Source: Saccoglossus kowalevskii (lineage: Eukaryota > Hemichordata > Enteropneusta > Harrimaniidae). Taken from it: a stretch of DNA of 27,841 bases. The notes under the pieces are model-generated. The model was not told the origin of the DNA. It searched no databases and worked only from the letters and a program-made list of their open reading frames with translations. Shown one piece after another: positions 1 through 10,655 of this stretch. The number at the start of each line of letters is the position of its first letter. Within the stretch, counting starts at the first letter, position 1. The stretch is taken from contig NW_003140813.1 of assembly GCF_000003605.2 (NCBI RefSeq), positions 1,892 through 29,732 of the forward strand. The letters are read 5' to 3'. A program made the translations under genes and the position numbers.

Positions 1-76
1 TGACGTCAATTTGATCTTGTGTTTGTCGTACAGCGTCATTATACTGGGCACCACATGGAACATATGCCGACCAGAA
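1..76 (-). CDS. DPEP: Dipeptidase coding exon 3 (cut by window edge)
   Basis: The acceptor CTGTAG|TTC at 77-82 is followed by FWSAYVPCGAQYNDAVRQTQ and further in-frame residues to the window edge. FWSxYVPC is a hallmark that directly follows GGQ in membrane dipeptidases, so the join to exon 2 is secure. The exon runs off the left end. Confidence 0.88.
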
Positions 77-3000
77 CTACAGAAATATGAACGATGATAA
101 CATATATTTCAGATTTTTAGAAAGAAGTTGTCTTATTTCCTTCAAGCTATTAAACTAGATGTAAATGTTGTTGAAATACGATAGCACTGCTACACAGATG
201 ATGTTAAATGACACACAAGCACAGGGGGCAAAGGGGGCTGTCGCCCCTCGAAACAAAATGTTGGGAGGTCGTCGCCCCTCCAAAATCAAGCTAAACCCCT
301 TTGTGTATGCAAAATTTGTCCCTCAAAATGCAGGAAATAACGTTTCAGTGGGTCTAGATTTCAAAATTGTTAAGGGGGAGCATGCCCCCGCACCCCCATA
401 AAAAATATCGTGCTGCCGCCTCTGATGTAACTTGTCTGGTGCAGTCATTGCGTTTCTAGCAGAAACTATTTAATTATAACTCAGAATGATATATGGCGGG
501 TGTCACATGTGAAGCAGGATGTGCGCATGCTCTTTCTCTTTCCATTACTGATTTCACTGATGAAAATTTCATTTTGAGATATCGTTTGTAATGTTGTTAC
601 TTCCAAATAAACAATATATTCGCAATCGGCCCGACAAAAATTAATTCTGACATTTTACAATATAGAAAATTGATATAATGAAGTACTATTATTGTTTGTG
701 AGTGAGTAATTGTTTTAAAAATGCATTATGGATTACGCCGATAGGTTTGACATCGGCACGCATGTACGTTAAAGTTTTTGATTCTTTATAAAATGGATAC
801 TATTTTGTGTGCAATGCAACATTTTTATTGATAAATGCGAATATTATGCATTCATCAAATCAAGTATAAAACGTGCATGTTCTCGAACATATTGTGTTAC
901 ACAAAACACTGATAACTAAGAACGCATGCGCAACAATTACAATATTCATTTTGATATTAACAACATTGAACGTTATACAGTAATAAGTCAACTAGCTATA
1001 AAACCGAGCCTGGTTTGAAAAAAAAACTGAACCATATTGTGCTACTGTCCCAGTACGCCAAATATTTTTTCCTCTCGCAATAGTGCCTTACATCGTTCTT
1101 CGAATGTGCATTTATCTAACCACTGCATGGTTAATTTAAATCAACGAGTACTCCTCGGAAAAGCTGAATTTGTTTGGATCATTTGTATGCACAAGACGTT
1201 GACCTTACGTGTCATGAACCAACTTAGGACGAGCCTAAATTAGATGGCGTAGCCGGACCGAGTATGCGTAAATCAGAAACCTACTAAGGGTTCAGTCGAA
1301 TTAATGAGGAATAGTAAATACAACTGTAGAATTCCAATCGCTTATCAAATGCGATTAACTGCAAATAATCTACCAACTTATATCCAGTACAATGTGTGGT
1401 GTTATTATAGATATATAAAACATTGTCAGAAAGTTTGAAGTGAGGTGTCTTACCTGTCCACCTACCAATCCTTCCAAAAGTCTAGGTATATCGGTATGTG
1501 TGGGAAGGTCATCATACAAGCTGAAGTCGGTAAACTGGTTCCTCCAATGAGATCGAATTTGAAGTGGTAAATCGTTATGTCTAAATTCAAGGTGATATAA
1601 ATGTAAGTAGAAAATAAATATATAAAGTATGGTAATTACTTGAACGTATGTAGATAACTATACGTTTAGGGAGTTCCGGTCCATCTATTTGACGTATGGC
1701 AAACGACACACCACTACATCACTGTTTGTTAAATGTTATATTATTATTATTTAATTATTCGCAATTTAGAGAAAAAGACGATTTTGTCAATTTCATGTTA
1801 ACCAAATATCTATGTGTAATTGATGCATGACGTAACGCGCACTTACAATGACGTCATTGTCACAGTGCATTATGGGATGTACGTGTATGAGTAACGATGT
1901 TTTAGGGGGTTGTCCTTCTGAATTCGCTACTGGATTTTGGGTAACAAATTGTTGTTGATGAAAAGAAAACAAAGCAAATTTCCCCGCTTACTGCATAATG
2001 TAACAGAGCTGAATAGAACGGGTATACACAAATTGTGTGTTTATCTGTGGATAGGACAATGTTATGGGCGCCTTGCACCCCTTGTAAATCTGTCATTGAT
2101 AAATAGTTATAAGACATTACAATCGTAAAACGGCTTCTTTGTGTTATCAGGATGAGTGTGTGATGATGAACTATCGTTGACTGACCCTTGTCATCATACC
2201 AATAGCATCGCAAACAACATACCGACATCGTAATAGTAAAACAGTACTATCTGAAGATAACATATTTTATTACCAACCTGACCGCGCGCATCAAACTTCG
2301 TAACCCGACAACAAGTGTGTCTATGTGCCATAAACGCTATTATCACCAACTCTCGGTAATAAAAAAATAACTATGTCCATTCTTTTATCAATTCATCATG
2401 ATGAATTTTGGATAGCAACGACAAATAATAGAGATAAACAACCAGTATTTGTCAGCGATTCAATTCGGAGGTGTTATAAAATCCGCCATTATACCTATAA
2501 CCCAGCATAAGAATGAAGTACGAGTACTTCTAATGCTACATCTACCAGAAAGCGGCTGACGCTCGATACACATACGTTTATATAGAGCCGCAAAACTTTC
2601 CATATCATACTATACTATACAAAACTCATTGCAGACTCTCGAAGTGTTTGCACATTATATTAAATGACTCATAACTGAGCTACATTCTATATATATTTGT
2701 TGATGTGAAAGGGTTCATCGAAATAGTAGTGGATCTAGGAGCAGGTCATCAAAGAATTCCTCTTGAAAATTTGGATAATCCGTAAAAAATCCGTCTATTT
2801 AACTCAATTAGCCGTTGACCACTACAACATCTAGGGGCCATGGCAGAATTGAAATTTTAACGGGGCCGGCCGGCATGCATCTTGGGAAAAATCCTGCAGG
2901 GATCATTAGCAGGAAAAAATCTGCACGTCTAAATATTCAACCAAATCAAATAAGGCGTCTAGTCGGATATGACGTAATAACTGTCGGTCCCATGTGTTTC

Positions 3001-3406
3001 TGTCATCAGTGCACGATGTCGTAAAAGATATTACAACATCTGTGTCACAACGAGTAGCGGACTACAGTGACATGTCTGAAACTTACCTTCGGCTTTATGG
3101 AAAATGAAATGAATAAAAAATCCTGATTAATTATGGTCAAACAAACAAACAAACAAACTCCCAACTGTACTGTTCCTCCACCCTGACCTTCATTTCGTTG
3201 AAATTGCCAACTTACCCATCAACAAGCGGAACTCTTCTCATAATCTCCTTGGCATATTCCAACGTATCTTCAATTTTGCTTTCTTCATCCGAACTGGAAG
3301 AAAGTGACACGGCTATCACTACGGCAACTAGTATTACTGATATGACAACTCCTATTACCACCAGGAGGATATTTCGAGTCTGTTTAGTGAAATACGTCTT
3401 TCCCAT
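1..3406 (-). CDS. DPEP: Membrane dipeptidase gene, 5' three coding exons (partial)
   Basis: Three exons on the minus strand (3216-3406, 1454-1580, 1-76) join in phase to give 131 residues of a renal-dipeptidase-family (peptidase M19) enzyme. These zinc enzymes hydrolyse dipeptides at the cell surface. Seen: a short basic N-terminus, one hydrophobic segment (about residues 13-35), a Ser/Asp/Glu-rich stalk, then the conserved start of the catalytic barrel. The motif VDGHND carries the first zinc-binding pair (His65, Asp67), and the His codon follows directly on the exon 1/exon 2 junction. THTDIPRLLEGLVGGQ and FWSAYVPC follow, as in the family. All junctions have GT..AG introns (1635 and 1377 bp). 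The other zinc ligands (a Glu and two His) and the C-terminus lie outside the window. Family assignment is firm. Which paralogue it is, and whether it is GPI-anchored, cannot be seen. Confidence 0.9.
77..1453 (-). other. Dipeptidase intron 2
   Basis: Non-coding, AT-rich. It holds the GC-rich dispersed repeat at about 205-420, described separately. I see no other coding signal. The short open frame at 1037-1243 has no recognisable content. Confidence 0.8.
205..420 (+). repeat. GC-rich dispersed repeat, copy 1
   Basis: A sharp GC-rich block in AT-rich intron DNA. It contains GGGGGCTGTCGCCCCTCG, then ACAAAATGTTGGGAGG, AATCAAGCTAAA and CCCTCAAAATGCAGGA, and ends with GGGGGAGCATGCCCCCGCAC and GTGCTGCCGCCTC. 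The same word series occurs in reverse orientation at 5010-5130, so it is an interspersed element, probably a short non-autonomous DNA transposon. The 78-residue open frame across it looks incidental. No target duplication was identified. Confidence 0.6.
1454..1580 (-). CDS. DPEP: Dipeptidase coding exon 2 (zinc HxD motif)
   Basis: The acceptor is TTTAG|A and the donor is CAG|GTAAGA. The first base completes the split Gly codon from exon 1, and 42 codons follow. It begins HNDLPLQIRSHWRNQF, with the HxD zinc pair at its first and third residues, and ends THTDIPRLLEGLVGGQ, a highly conserved M19 segment. It ends in phase 0. Confidence 0.92.
1581..3215 (-). other. Dipeptidase intron 1
   Basis: Non-coding. 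It contains a 16-bp perfect palindrome with a CRE core (1845-1860) and a short CAAA microsatellite near 3143-3159. Open frames at 1902-2228 and 2815-3024 show no recognisable domain and no splice-site support. Confidence 0.75.
1845..1860. promoter_or_regulatory. 16-bp palindrome with CRE core
   Basis: ACAATGACGTCATTGT is a perfect palindrome centred on TGACGTCA, the CREB/ATF consensus. It lies inside dipeptidase intron 1. A regulatory role is only inferred from the motif. Confidence 0.3.
3216..3406 (-). CDS. DPEP: Dipeptidase coding exon 1 (membrane anchor)
   Basis: The exon begins with ATG at 3406 (reading leftward). It encodes 63 residues plus two bases and ends at a GG|GTAAGT donor; without splicing, a TAA would follow at once. 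The protein starts MGKTYFTKQTRN, then has about 23 hydrophobic residues (ILLVVIGVVISVILVAVV...) followed by SSSSDEE. This looks more like a type II signal anchor than a cleavable signal peptide, since basic residues precede the segment and there is no clear cleavage site. The exon ends in YAKEIMRRVPLVDG, the family's entry into the catalytic domain. The 5' UTR and promoter must lie above 3406 and were not located. Confidence 0.88.
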
Positions 3407-5009
3407 CTTGGTTCCCGTATCACGTCACGTGTAGATAATGATGACCTCGGTAATGCAATTCGTTTGTCACAAGACAAGATAAAACAAGGTTTACAACTGA
3501 CAGATAAGTAAAGAATTATATGGATGGCAATCAAGTAAACAACTCAAATATAAAAAAAGATGACATTTTTACAAGCATACATCGTTACCAGGTAACTGTG
3601 AACTTGGATTTGACTAGACACCACCCCCTTTACATTGCCCTTGCGTCGCTGCACGCACACGTTCGGAAGTATGGTTGTGTATAATATGCTGTCCGTTATA
3701 CCCGTAATGGTTACTTCCTAGCGTTATATAGACTAAAATGCGCATGTGTATCAGGTAAATCGAATACTTAGGAATAACAATCTTTGTATTAAATGGTCAC
3801 GTGCCACAACGCAACATGAATTTATATGTTTTTATTTATTTGACAAGACACTTTGTGGTAAATGAATTTCGCGATCATTATCAAACCAATAAATGTCTTT
3901 TTAATAGGGGAACTTCTTTTTCTCTAAAATAATTACTATGAGAATTTGAATATTTGATACCTGCTACATGTGCAGTATCATTGATGAAATCTATTATACA
4001 ATCAACTACATCAGAGTGACAGTTCACTGACTGAACGTCATCAATTAGTTAGTAATACTATTAGTTTGCTTTGTAATGTACAAGTTTATCTTCCGTCATC
4101 ATCTGCTGACCATACGAATATAGTTATACATGCAGATAAATTGTTCTCAATATAGAGTGTCTTATAAATCCAGTATAATGTACTGAAAGGATCGGGTACA
4201 TGAACGAAATTCAGTGTGATTTAAAATATCCGTATAAGCTAGTACATCAGTTACTATAACAAGCACAACGACTAAAATATCCATTAGTTAGTACGTTAAG
4301 AATTTGTAAACCGGCTGTTTTGCAGAGAGAAAGAAGTTGACTATCACGTTTGTCAACATAGTCCAAATATTTTTTTTAATCAGGGTCAGAATCCTCAGTT
4401 GAAAATCGTCATATTTCCATTAATCAGCGTCATTTGCTGTGCGGCCATTAACATCACTAATACCCTAACTTTTACAAAAATTATTAAAAATAATATCATT
4501 AACGGTCGAGGTTGGGGGAATGGGGCTTACATACAACACAACAAAAAGTCGTTCTCTAAATTGAAAATATGTGCACATAATTTGCTAAGTAACTAGCAAA
4601 CTGGTGTTCGACAAACTACCAATGTTGAAGTCCCATCTGTTGGCATTAATTTTGGCGAACAGGAACGCCTTGATTTGTTTTTAATGGTGAATATCAATTT
4701 TTGAAACTTAAGGCGAATGGAGTGTGAAGAAATATTTAGCATCTTTCGCAGCGGTTCGTTGCGGAATAGCTACAATGGATGCTGTATTTTGATTATTCGA
4801 AAAAGTGAAACGATGTCCAATAACCATGTTATATAGTTTGAGAGTTACGTTTGGGCATTTTGGAGAGGGTGGTTGCTAAGCCGAACTTAACTCCAAGAAT
4901 AGTAGGAGTTGCGCTTAGCCGAGCATGGGTGCTCGGTTAGACAAAAACGGTTTTGTAATATTATAACATATACAAGTATATAAACAATAAAACAGTGTTA
5001 TGTATATTC
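3407..5009. other. Upstream of dipeptidase; no gene seen
   Basis: This should hold the dipeptidase promoter and 5' UTR. CACGTG E-box words occur near 3425 and 3797, which is weak evidence. The rest is AT-rich with frequent stops in all frames. A small inverted-repeat cluster lies at 4874-4936, including a perfect 7-bp stem with a 4-base loop (CCGAGCA TGGG TGCTCGG, 4919-4936). I see no gene here. Confidence 0.6.
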
Positions 5010-5130
5010 CGCGGAAAAAAATCCTGCATTTTGAGGAGTGTTTCAGCTTGATTAGGGGAGGACGTCCCCTTCCCAACATTTTTTCAGGGGCGCCCCCTGC
5101 CCTCCCCCGGTGCCGCCGCCACTGTGGTAT
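5010..5130 (-). repeat. GC-rich dispersed repeat, copy 2 (inverted)
   Basis: Read on the minus strand it gives GGCGGCGGCACCGGG, then GCGCCCCTGAAAAAATGTTG, GGAAGGGGACGTCC, TAATCAAGCTGAAA and CTCCTCAAAATGCAGGA. The order and spacing match copy 1 at 205-420. Two opposite-facing copies 4.8 kb apart show that the family is dispersed. The two open frames here (from 5000 and 5110) are by-products of the repeat. Confidence 0.6.
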
Positions 5131-5459
5131 CTGTGTTCACGGTATCTATGTGCCATCAAGTTATCCTATCTTTCTCTTCAAAGGTTGGTAGTTTCTGATT
5201 TATTTACCCGTAGCATGTATATGCAGGTACATCAATTATTTGTGCTACATCTGATTCAAATATTCAAAATATGTATAGATCTGACCCATGCCAAAGTATT
5301 GACATTTTGAACCATGTATATAATCAATATGAGTGCACCATAAGTCATACTTTACATTTTGATGTTGGTACGTGTATTGCAATCACCTTTTTAGCAATGA
5401 GTTTTAAATGGTGTGCCGCAACTGCAAACTTATATGTACAAACTTAAAGCTACGTTTTA

Positions 5460-5675
5460 TTGGCGATCCGCTCCACTAGGATAGCCCTTAAAATCAATTT
5501 TATGTGTTTGTTGGCGATCCGCTCCTCTAGGATTGCCCTTATAATCACTTTTGTTGGCGATCCGCTCCGCTAAGATTGCCCTTATAATCACTTTTGTTGG
5601 CGATCCGCTCCGCTAGGATTGCCCTTATAATCACTTTTGTTGGCGATCCGCTCCGCTAGGATTGCCCTTAAAATC
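5460..5675. repeat. 43-bp tandem repeat with hairpin units, 5 copies
   Basis: TTGGCGATCCGCTCC starts at 5460, 5511, 5554, 5597 and 5640, giving spacings of 51, 43, 43 and 43 bp. Each unit holds GGCGATCC and GGATTGCC around a 9-base loop, a near-perfect 8-bp hairpin, followed by CTTATAATCACTTTTG. The three right-hand units are almost identical, so the array looks young or recently homogenised. It abuts the 256-bp-spaced units to its right and may be the terminal part of one element. Confidence 0.85.
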
Positions 5676-5714
5676 AGTTGTGTGTCTGTGTGTGATTTCC
5701 AGTGTTTTCACGTA

Positions 5715-6130
5715 TTAATTCTTCTGTGATTTTTTTGGCTTGGGCGATTTCGCTCAAACTTGGCAGGTAGGTCACACCATCACCTTAGTTATTAGGAAAA
5801 ATCTGGAAAAACATTTTGGTCCACCGTTGCCATAGGATAGGATACAACACCTCAGCCATAGTCCATTTTACTCACCTTGAGTGTGGGCACATAGTTACTA
5901 TTTGATCTTTTTTTCATTACCGAGAAATTTTACCCCAAAGTTGGGGTAACTGTTCACCAGGAATGGCTTTTTAACTCTTCTGTGATTTTGTGGCTGGGCC
6001 GATTTGGTTCAAACTTGGCAGGCAAGTCGCACCTTCACTCTAGTTAGATTGTAGAATCTGAAAATCTGAAATTTTGGCCCATCATTTCCATGACAACAGC
6101 CAAAAAACTGTTTTTTTTAAATACCTTCGC
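5715..6130. repeat. Two diverged direct repeat units, 256-bp spacing
   Basis: CTTCTGTGAT starts at 5721 and again at 5977. Both are followed by TTTGGCT(T)GGGCxGATT, then TTCAAACTTGGCAGG or CTCAAACTTGGCAGG, CACC, a TTAG block, AATCTG and a TTTGGxCCA block. This is the same architecture (ordered motifs for a tandem core, next to a hairpin) as non-autonomous Helentron-like elements. No ends or transposase were found, so the class is tentative. Confidence 0.6.
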
Positions 6131-7499
6131 GCCAAATATATAGAGTTGAAGCGAGTGGGCGTATGCTGTTAACATCATGTAATCATGATTTATCTAATTT
6201 GTAACATGATTATTGTAAATTGGCTGGTGTTTTAGCTGCAGTATATAGTATGGTATGTGAATTTAAATCTTGTCATTTGCTGTATAACAACAGAATTCTA
6301 AAGTGAAAGAATTCATGACAGCCATGGAACAAGAAGAGCACCACTACCATTGTTTGTTCTTTACAAAAGATGTTATTGTTTTAAAGAGTGAATGTTACTT
6401 AGATAAACATGATGGTTCCTAAAAACATTAGCAGCATTTGTATGGTTTAGATCACAGTTAGTGTGAACATATTTGATACAACACCTAACATGGCTTTAAT
6501 CAACAAGTTAATGGGTCGGTGCATGTGTCCCCTTGAAGAACGTACGGTTATGTCATTTACCAAGCGAGTTGAAAATAAATCTAATGTAGAGTTAAACCTT
6601 TTCTTATACTTGGCACAGATATCTTGTAGTAGTCGTTCTTTCAACAAGCTTATTGGCAACAATTACAACACCACGGCTCTTTGGGCGTTGATTTCCAACT
6701 TAGTATCGTCCTAGGGAGCACACAAAGCCATGTAAATTATTGGTATGCAGAAATCGACAAAATTGTTCAAAACAATTGTCTTCAATATTGGCTAATAGGG
6801 GTAGTCTATTTTACAATTTGAATGGTGTACAGGTATCAGCAATAAACTTATTTAGGTCGACACTTCTTGGCTATTTCTTGGCTGTCCTTGTTGAAAGAGG
6901 TCAGTGTGTGGAACTCATAATCCAAAATTCATTACCCTGGAGGGGGGCTTTCTTCTATTGGTTGGTAATGCCTATCAGTTTAAATTATACATCACCTGAG
7001 GGGCCCAGCACCCACTAAGTTCTATGTATTCACCACTGATGAATTTACGGGAGATTGTACTGATTGGAGACAGGTGGGGTACTAAAAATAAGACCTCACT
7101 ATGTACATTTTAAAGTGGCTGTTCTGAAACCCCAAAGTAAATATGGGAATGGGCGCAACCCCCCATATTTAACTAAACTTGCTAACCCCGAAAAGCCATG
7201 AAAGAAATGAAATTCACTTGTTGACCTAGACTTGTTGACTTTCCCAGTTACAGTAATGTAATAAAAATTAGAAACAGATTTCTAACACTTCAACTGAGAG
7301 TAACTAGGGTAAGCTGGGGAATAATAATGACAGTCATGAGCGTTGGCCACAAACAGATAAACATCTGTTTAGTGCCTCTTCTATTTGCACACAACCAGGG
7401 CTCTGACTGCACAAAGCAGTAATTACTCATGGTCCTCTCTACCACGAAACTGGGGGGATAATGATGGGAGTCGCATCAAATCCTGCCTTTGAAAAACAG
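6131..7499. other. No gene recognised
   Basis: Two consecutive plus-strand open frames (6463-6714 and 6740-7018) and a minus frame (6447-6662) cover part of this stretch. None shows a domain, splice signals or a credible start. The stretch lies beyond the 3' side of the DIRS-like remnant on the minus strand, where the tyrosine recombinase of a complete DIRS element would be expected. I could not recognise that enzyme here. Confidence 0.5.
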
Positions 7500-9040
7500 T
7501 AGGGCAGCAATCTTGCTCCATCTACGACATGGGAACAAATGTAAAATGGCTGCGCATTGCTGATTTTAGTAGAAAATACCAAAAATGCTCTCTTAGATGT
7601 CAATTATCGGAGAAAGTCTCATGTGGTTTTGGATTAGGAGTAACGAATAGCGCGACAGTACTCATTCCAGTACAACGGGAATTGTGGAAACGCATAAACG
7701 TCCACATTCGCCTATGGTGGAATGAGCGTTTCCTACCATATTAGAAAGAATCGGCGTGACAAATACTGCTTGAGTGTGAAACTTCTGGCTGAGGCAAAAA
7801 ATTCGATCAGTGTCATTCCCCATAGAGCAATAAGTTTGAACTGCTAGAGTATACGCATCTGCGAGTGTGATCTGGTAGAGTGTGCACATCTGCTGTACAA
7901 CGAGTCAGCTGCACTTTTTCTCACTCCCAAACAGATGACAGGCTTCTAGCTCTATTTCCTTCTCATTGTACCACAGAAATATTGTCTCCACCAGCTGGAA
8001 GCCACCATAGTTTACATGTCGCAATGGAATTACTTTATTGTTCTGCACAATTTCCAGAAGGCAAGCTAGTACAACATCTCCAATATGTTTCTGAGGAGCA
8101 TTGCTGTCTACCATCTTATGTTGGTCCCACCCACTCGTACGCAGTCACACTCTGCAGGTTTCATGTTAATTGTGACCACAGCAGGAATCTGCATCTCTGG
8201 CTTGGAGTACTAACAACTTAATTGGGCATAATGTGAGAGCCGCTTGAGACACAATGCCTTGCATGGATGAAGTCATTTCCACAAAGCTCATCCACTTTCT
8301 GGGCCATGTGGATGGGCTGGAGCGTAGTTCCAGTCAGTTCTCTAATCTTGAAACACAGCTCTTGCCCTGGCTTGACTAGGCATGGGCATGTCCATCCCAC
8401 AAACACTAATTTCTGGGAAGGGATTAAAACAACTTCTTAGGACTGAAACCAAAAAATGTTAAATCTTGATTGTTTGGTGAACAGGTGCTAAAAATCACCT
8501 TCTCCAGCTGATCTATTATCAACTAGTTATCTTGATATGGATACACGTTTATCTAACTGGCCAGTATTATTGTGAGAATGTGTGGTTCTACATTTATCCC
8601 AAAGGGGCAACCATTGAACCATATATTATTCCTTGAGAAGCGGAGGTATCAACTGCTTTTGGGGGTGAATTGGTACGTGCTGATATGCATCCTTCAGATC
8701 AAGTGAAGCTACTGTACGTAATTCTTTTGATGTACACAGGAATCTGTATGTACTTATACAGCTGGTTTAAGTCTATGATCTGGCATATCTCATCATCAAA
8801 AACATCACACAAAGGATGTCAGACACCACTATGACCGTGCCATTCACCAACAAGTCTTTCACTTCCTGAAGTATTAACACCTATCCTTACAGGATTTTTA
8901 AGCAGAACCACTGAAACTGGTAATTTAGTCAAGGGCAGCTCTCTGGCAAACTTGATCTTGTATCCTTGCTCGGCTAGTGATAATTGACCAATTGCAAAGG
9001 AATGCCAAGGGACGTGCTGCAACAGAAAGTGAGGTGCAGG
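7500..9040 (-). pseudogene. DIRS-like retrotransposon remnant (RT/RNase H)
   Basis: On the minus strand a decayed polyprotein can be followed right to left through several frameshifts and stops. Around 9000-8890 is QHVPWHSFAIGQLSLAEQGYKIKF, a typical DIRS lead-in to RT. At about 8710-8660 is VASLDLKDAYQHVPIHP, the RT motif with the first catalytic Asp. Near 8600 is CPFG, then a YQDN remnant where YxDD is expected. At 8406-8320 is VFVGWTCPCLVKPGQELCFK with a following KIRELTG block. Near 7970-7910 is LWYNEKEIELEACHLFGS, like the RNase H tail. At about 7710-7680 is DVYAFPQFPL. The order matches DIRS-type RT-RNase H. It cannot encode an active enzyme. The flanking gag and recombinase parts are not recognisable. 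Confidence 0.7.
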
Positions 9041-10655
9041 GAACTACCCATATTGGTGTATCAACGCCTCCCGAAATTTTTTAGATGATGTATCATCACC
9101 CGATGCAGGGGGCACATCCACATTCATGGTCATGTCCATGCCTGTGGTTAATAAGATCAACCAGATTGTTGATGCTGGTCACCCAGACTCCGTGATGGTG
9201 ATGACTGTGGTTCATATCTAGCAGCCTTCAGGTTAGTCTGACGAGGTCACGTGAGTTGCACCCTCCGCGGTGCTCCAAACCCAACACCTGACAGTGTAGT
9301 GTAGTTTTTCACTTCCCCCGACGATTTTTTGTTGGTACCAACAATTTTCATTGAACTCATTGCAAAATGACGTAATCTTTGCAAATTCGCAGTATTGATC
9401 TTGCAAACGAGACATACATTATTTTGTCGGCCGTTAGTGAGGTCTGATGCCGTACGGCCGGTGAGGGCCTACTCACACCTACATGTCAGGCTGCCTTCAA
9501 GTTACCATATTTAGAACATTGTACTGGCTCTCATGTGCCTGGTATCCCTAATTCTGGCGAACATAATGGTTGACTGCTGCCTCGGTACTTTGGTAGAAGT
9601 GGTTCACAAACTTGTTCCCATCCAATCACAAGATCTCAGGTTAGTATGTTCTTGTTCAGTGAACGTCCTCTTCCCATGGATACAGCTCTTAATAACACAT
9701 CCTGCTTTGGCAAAACGAAAGTGGTGCACTGATCTATAACGTTCTGCATTAAATTGGCTTTCAAGAAACGAGGGCTGTGAAAAAAGGCACCTGACGATTG
9801 GCAAATTCTTTAATTGTTTTATGGCATGTGGCCTGCCAGTTAGAAACAACATGTCATATAGTTCAAGGAAACCACCTTCTGGTTTATTTTCAGTAATACA
9901 GTAGTAGTTGTTCTATATGTGCAGTGTAACAGACTCAGTTGGAACCAGTTTGAGCAGCCAATCGATGCTGTGACTTGAAATCCATTTGTCGCTCATAATT
10001 TTCTCTGTATTCTAAACTAGTAGGTGACCAGGTCAATGACCTGTATGGTGTTCAACATAAAACAGCCTTCACAAAATGGTAAAGATGGTATAAAATTATC
10101 AATGGTTTATTATTAACAACTACTGCTCAAAGTGTAGTAATATCAAACTTTCGAGATAACTACTTTCCAGCAAAATTATGATCAGAAGAAAAATATGATT
10201 TTATCTGTGGTGGATGGGAAGCATTCTGGTCTTTGACATCATGAATTCAGAAACTCCTAAAAGGTACTATTTCAGATGGCTCTAATTTCTAGCTAGCTTG
10301 CTCACCATAGAAAATAGAACTGGAGATAGGAGACACAGTGCTCCATATGTGACCAAGTTTATCAGCACCTGTGCTAATTTTTCAAACCAAGGCTCAACTC
10401 AGAAGGTAAGCTCATTGAGTTTATCTCATATCCTTGAAATTGAATGTTTTTGACATTTCCTAGTGATTGGTAAGATTGGTCCACATTCGCCGATGATCAG
10501 ATATCAGATTTTAATGTGATCTCAAGAATAAGACAATTGAAGTTAACCAATATCTTGAAAAACATGCATAAAACACATAACAAAATCTAACTTGGTCAAG
10601 ATCCCAAACTGGTTAATGTAATATCAAAGTTTGACAGAAATACGGTAATCCAAAA
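9041..10655. other. No gene recognised (DIRS 5' side and AT-rich DNA)
   Basis: The part from 9041 to about 10020 may hold the decayed gag side of the DIRS-like element. Minus frames at 9233-9415 and 9604-9852 run through it but show no motif I can name. A GC-rich inverted pair, CGGCCG...CGGCCG, lies at about 9428-9461. From 10020 the DNA is AT-rich and featureless up to the Helentron-like pair. Confidence 0.45.

Noticed and set aside
165-401. 78-residue open frame on the plus strand
   Set aside because: It lies wholly across the GC-rich dispersed repeat inside a dipeptidase intron and has no family-like content.
3198-3434. 78-residue Ser/Thr-rich plus-strand frame
   Set aside because: It is the antisense of dipeptidase exon 1, which is confirmed by family motifs and splicing.
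4874-4936. Inverted-repeat cluster considered as a tRNA or tRNA-derived gene
   Set aside because: No cloverleaf, no A/B box pair and no anticodon arm can be placed. Only two small hairpins are real.
5460-5675. Evenly spaced repeats that could suggest a CRISPR array
   Set aside because: The 43-bp units repeat end to end with no unique spacers, and the context is animal DNA with spliced genes. It is a tandem repeat.
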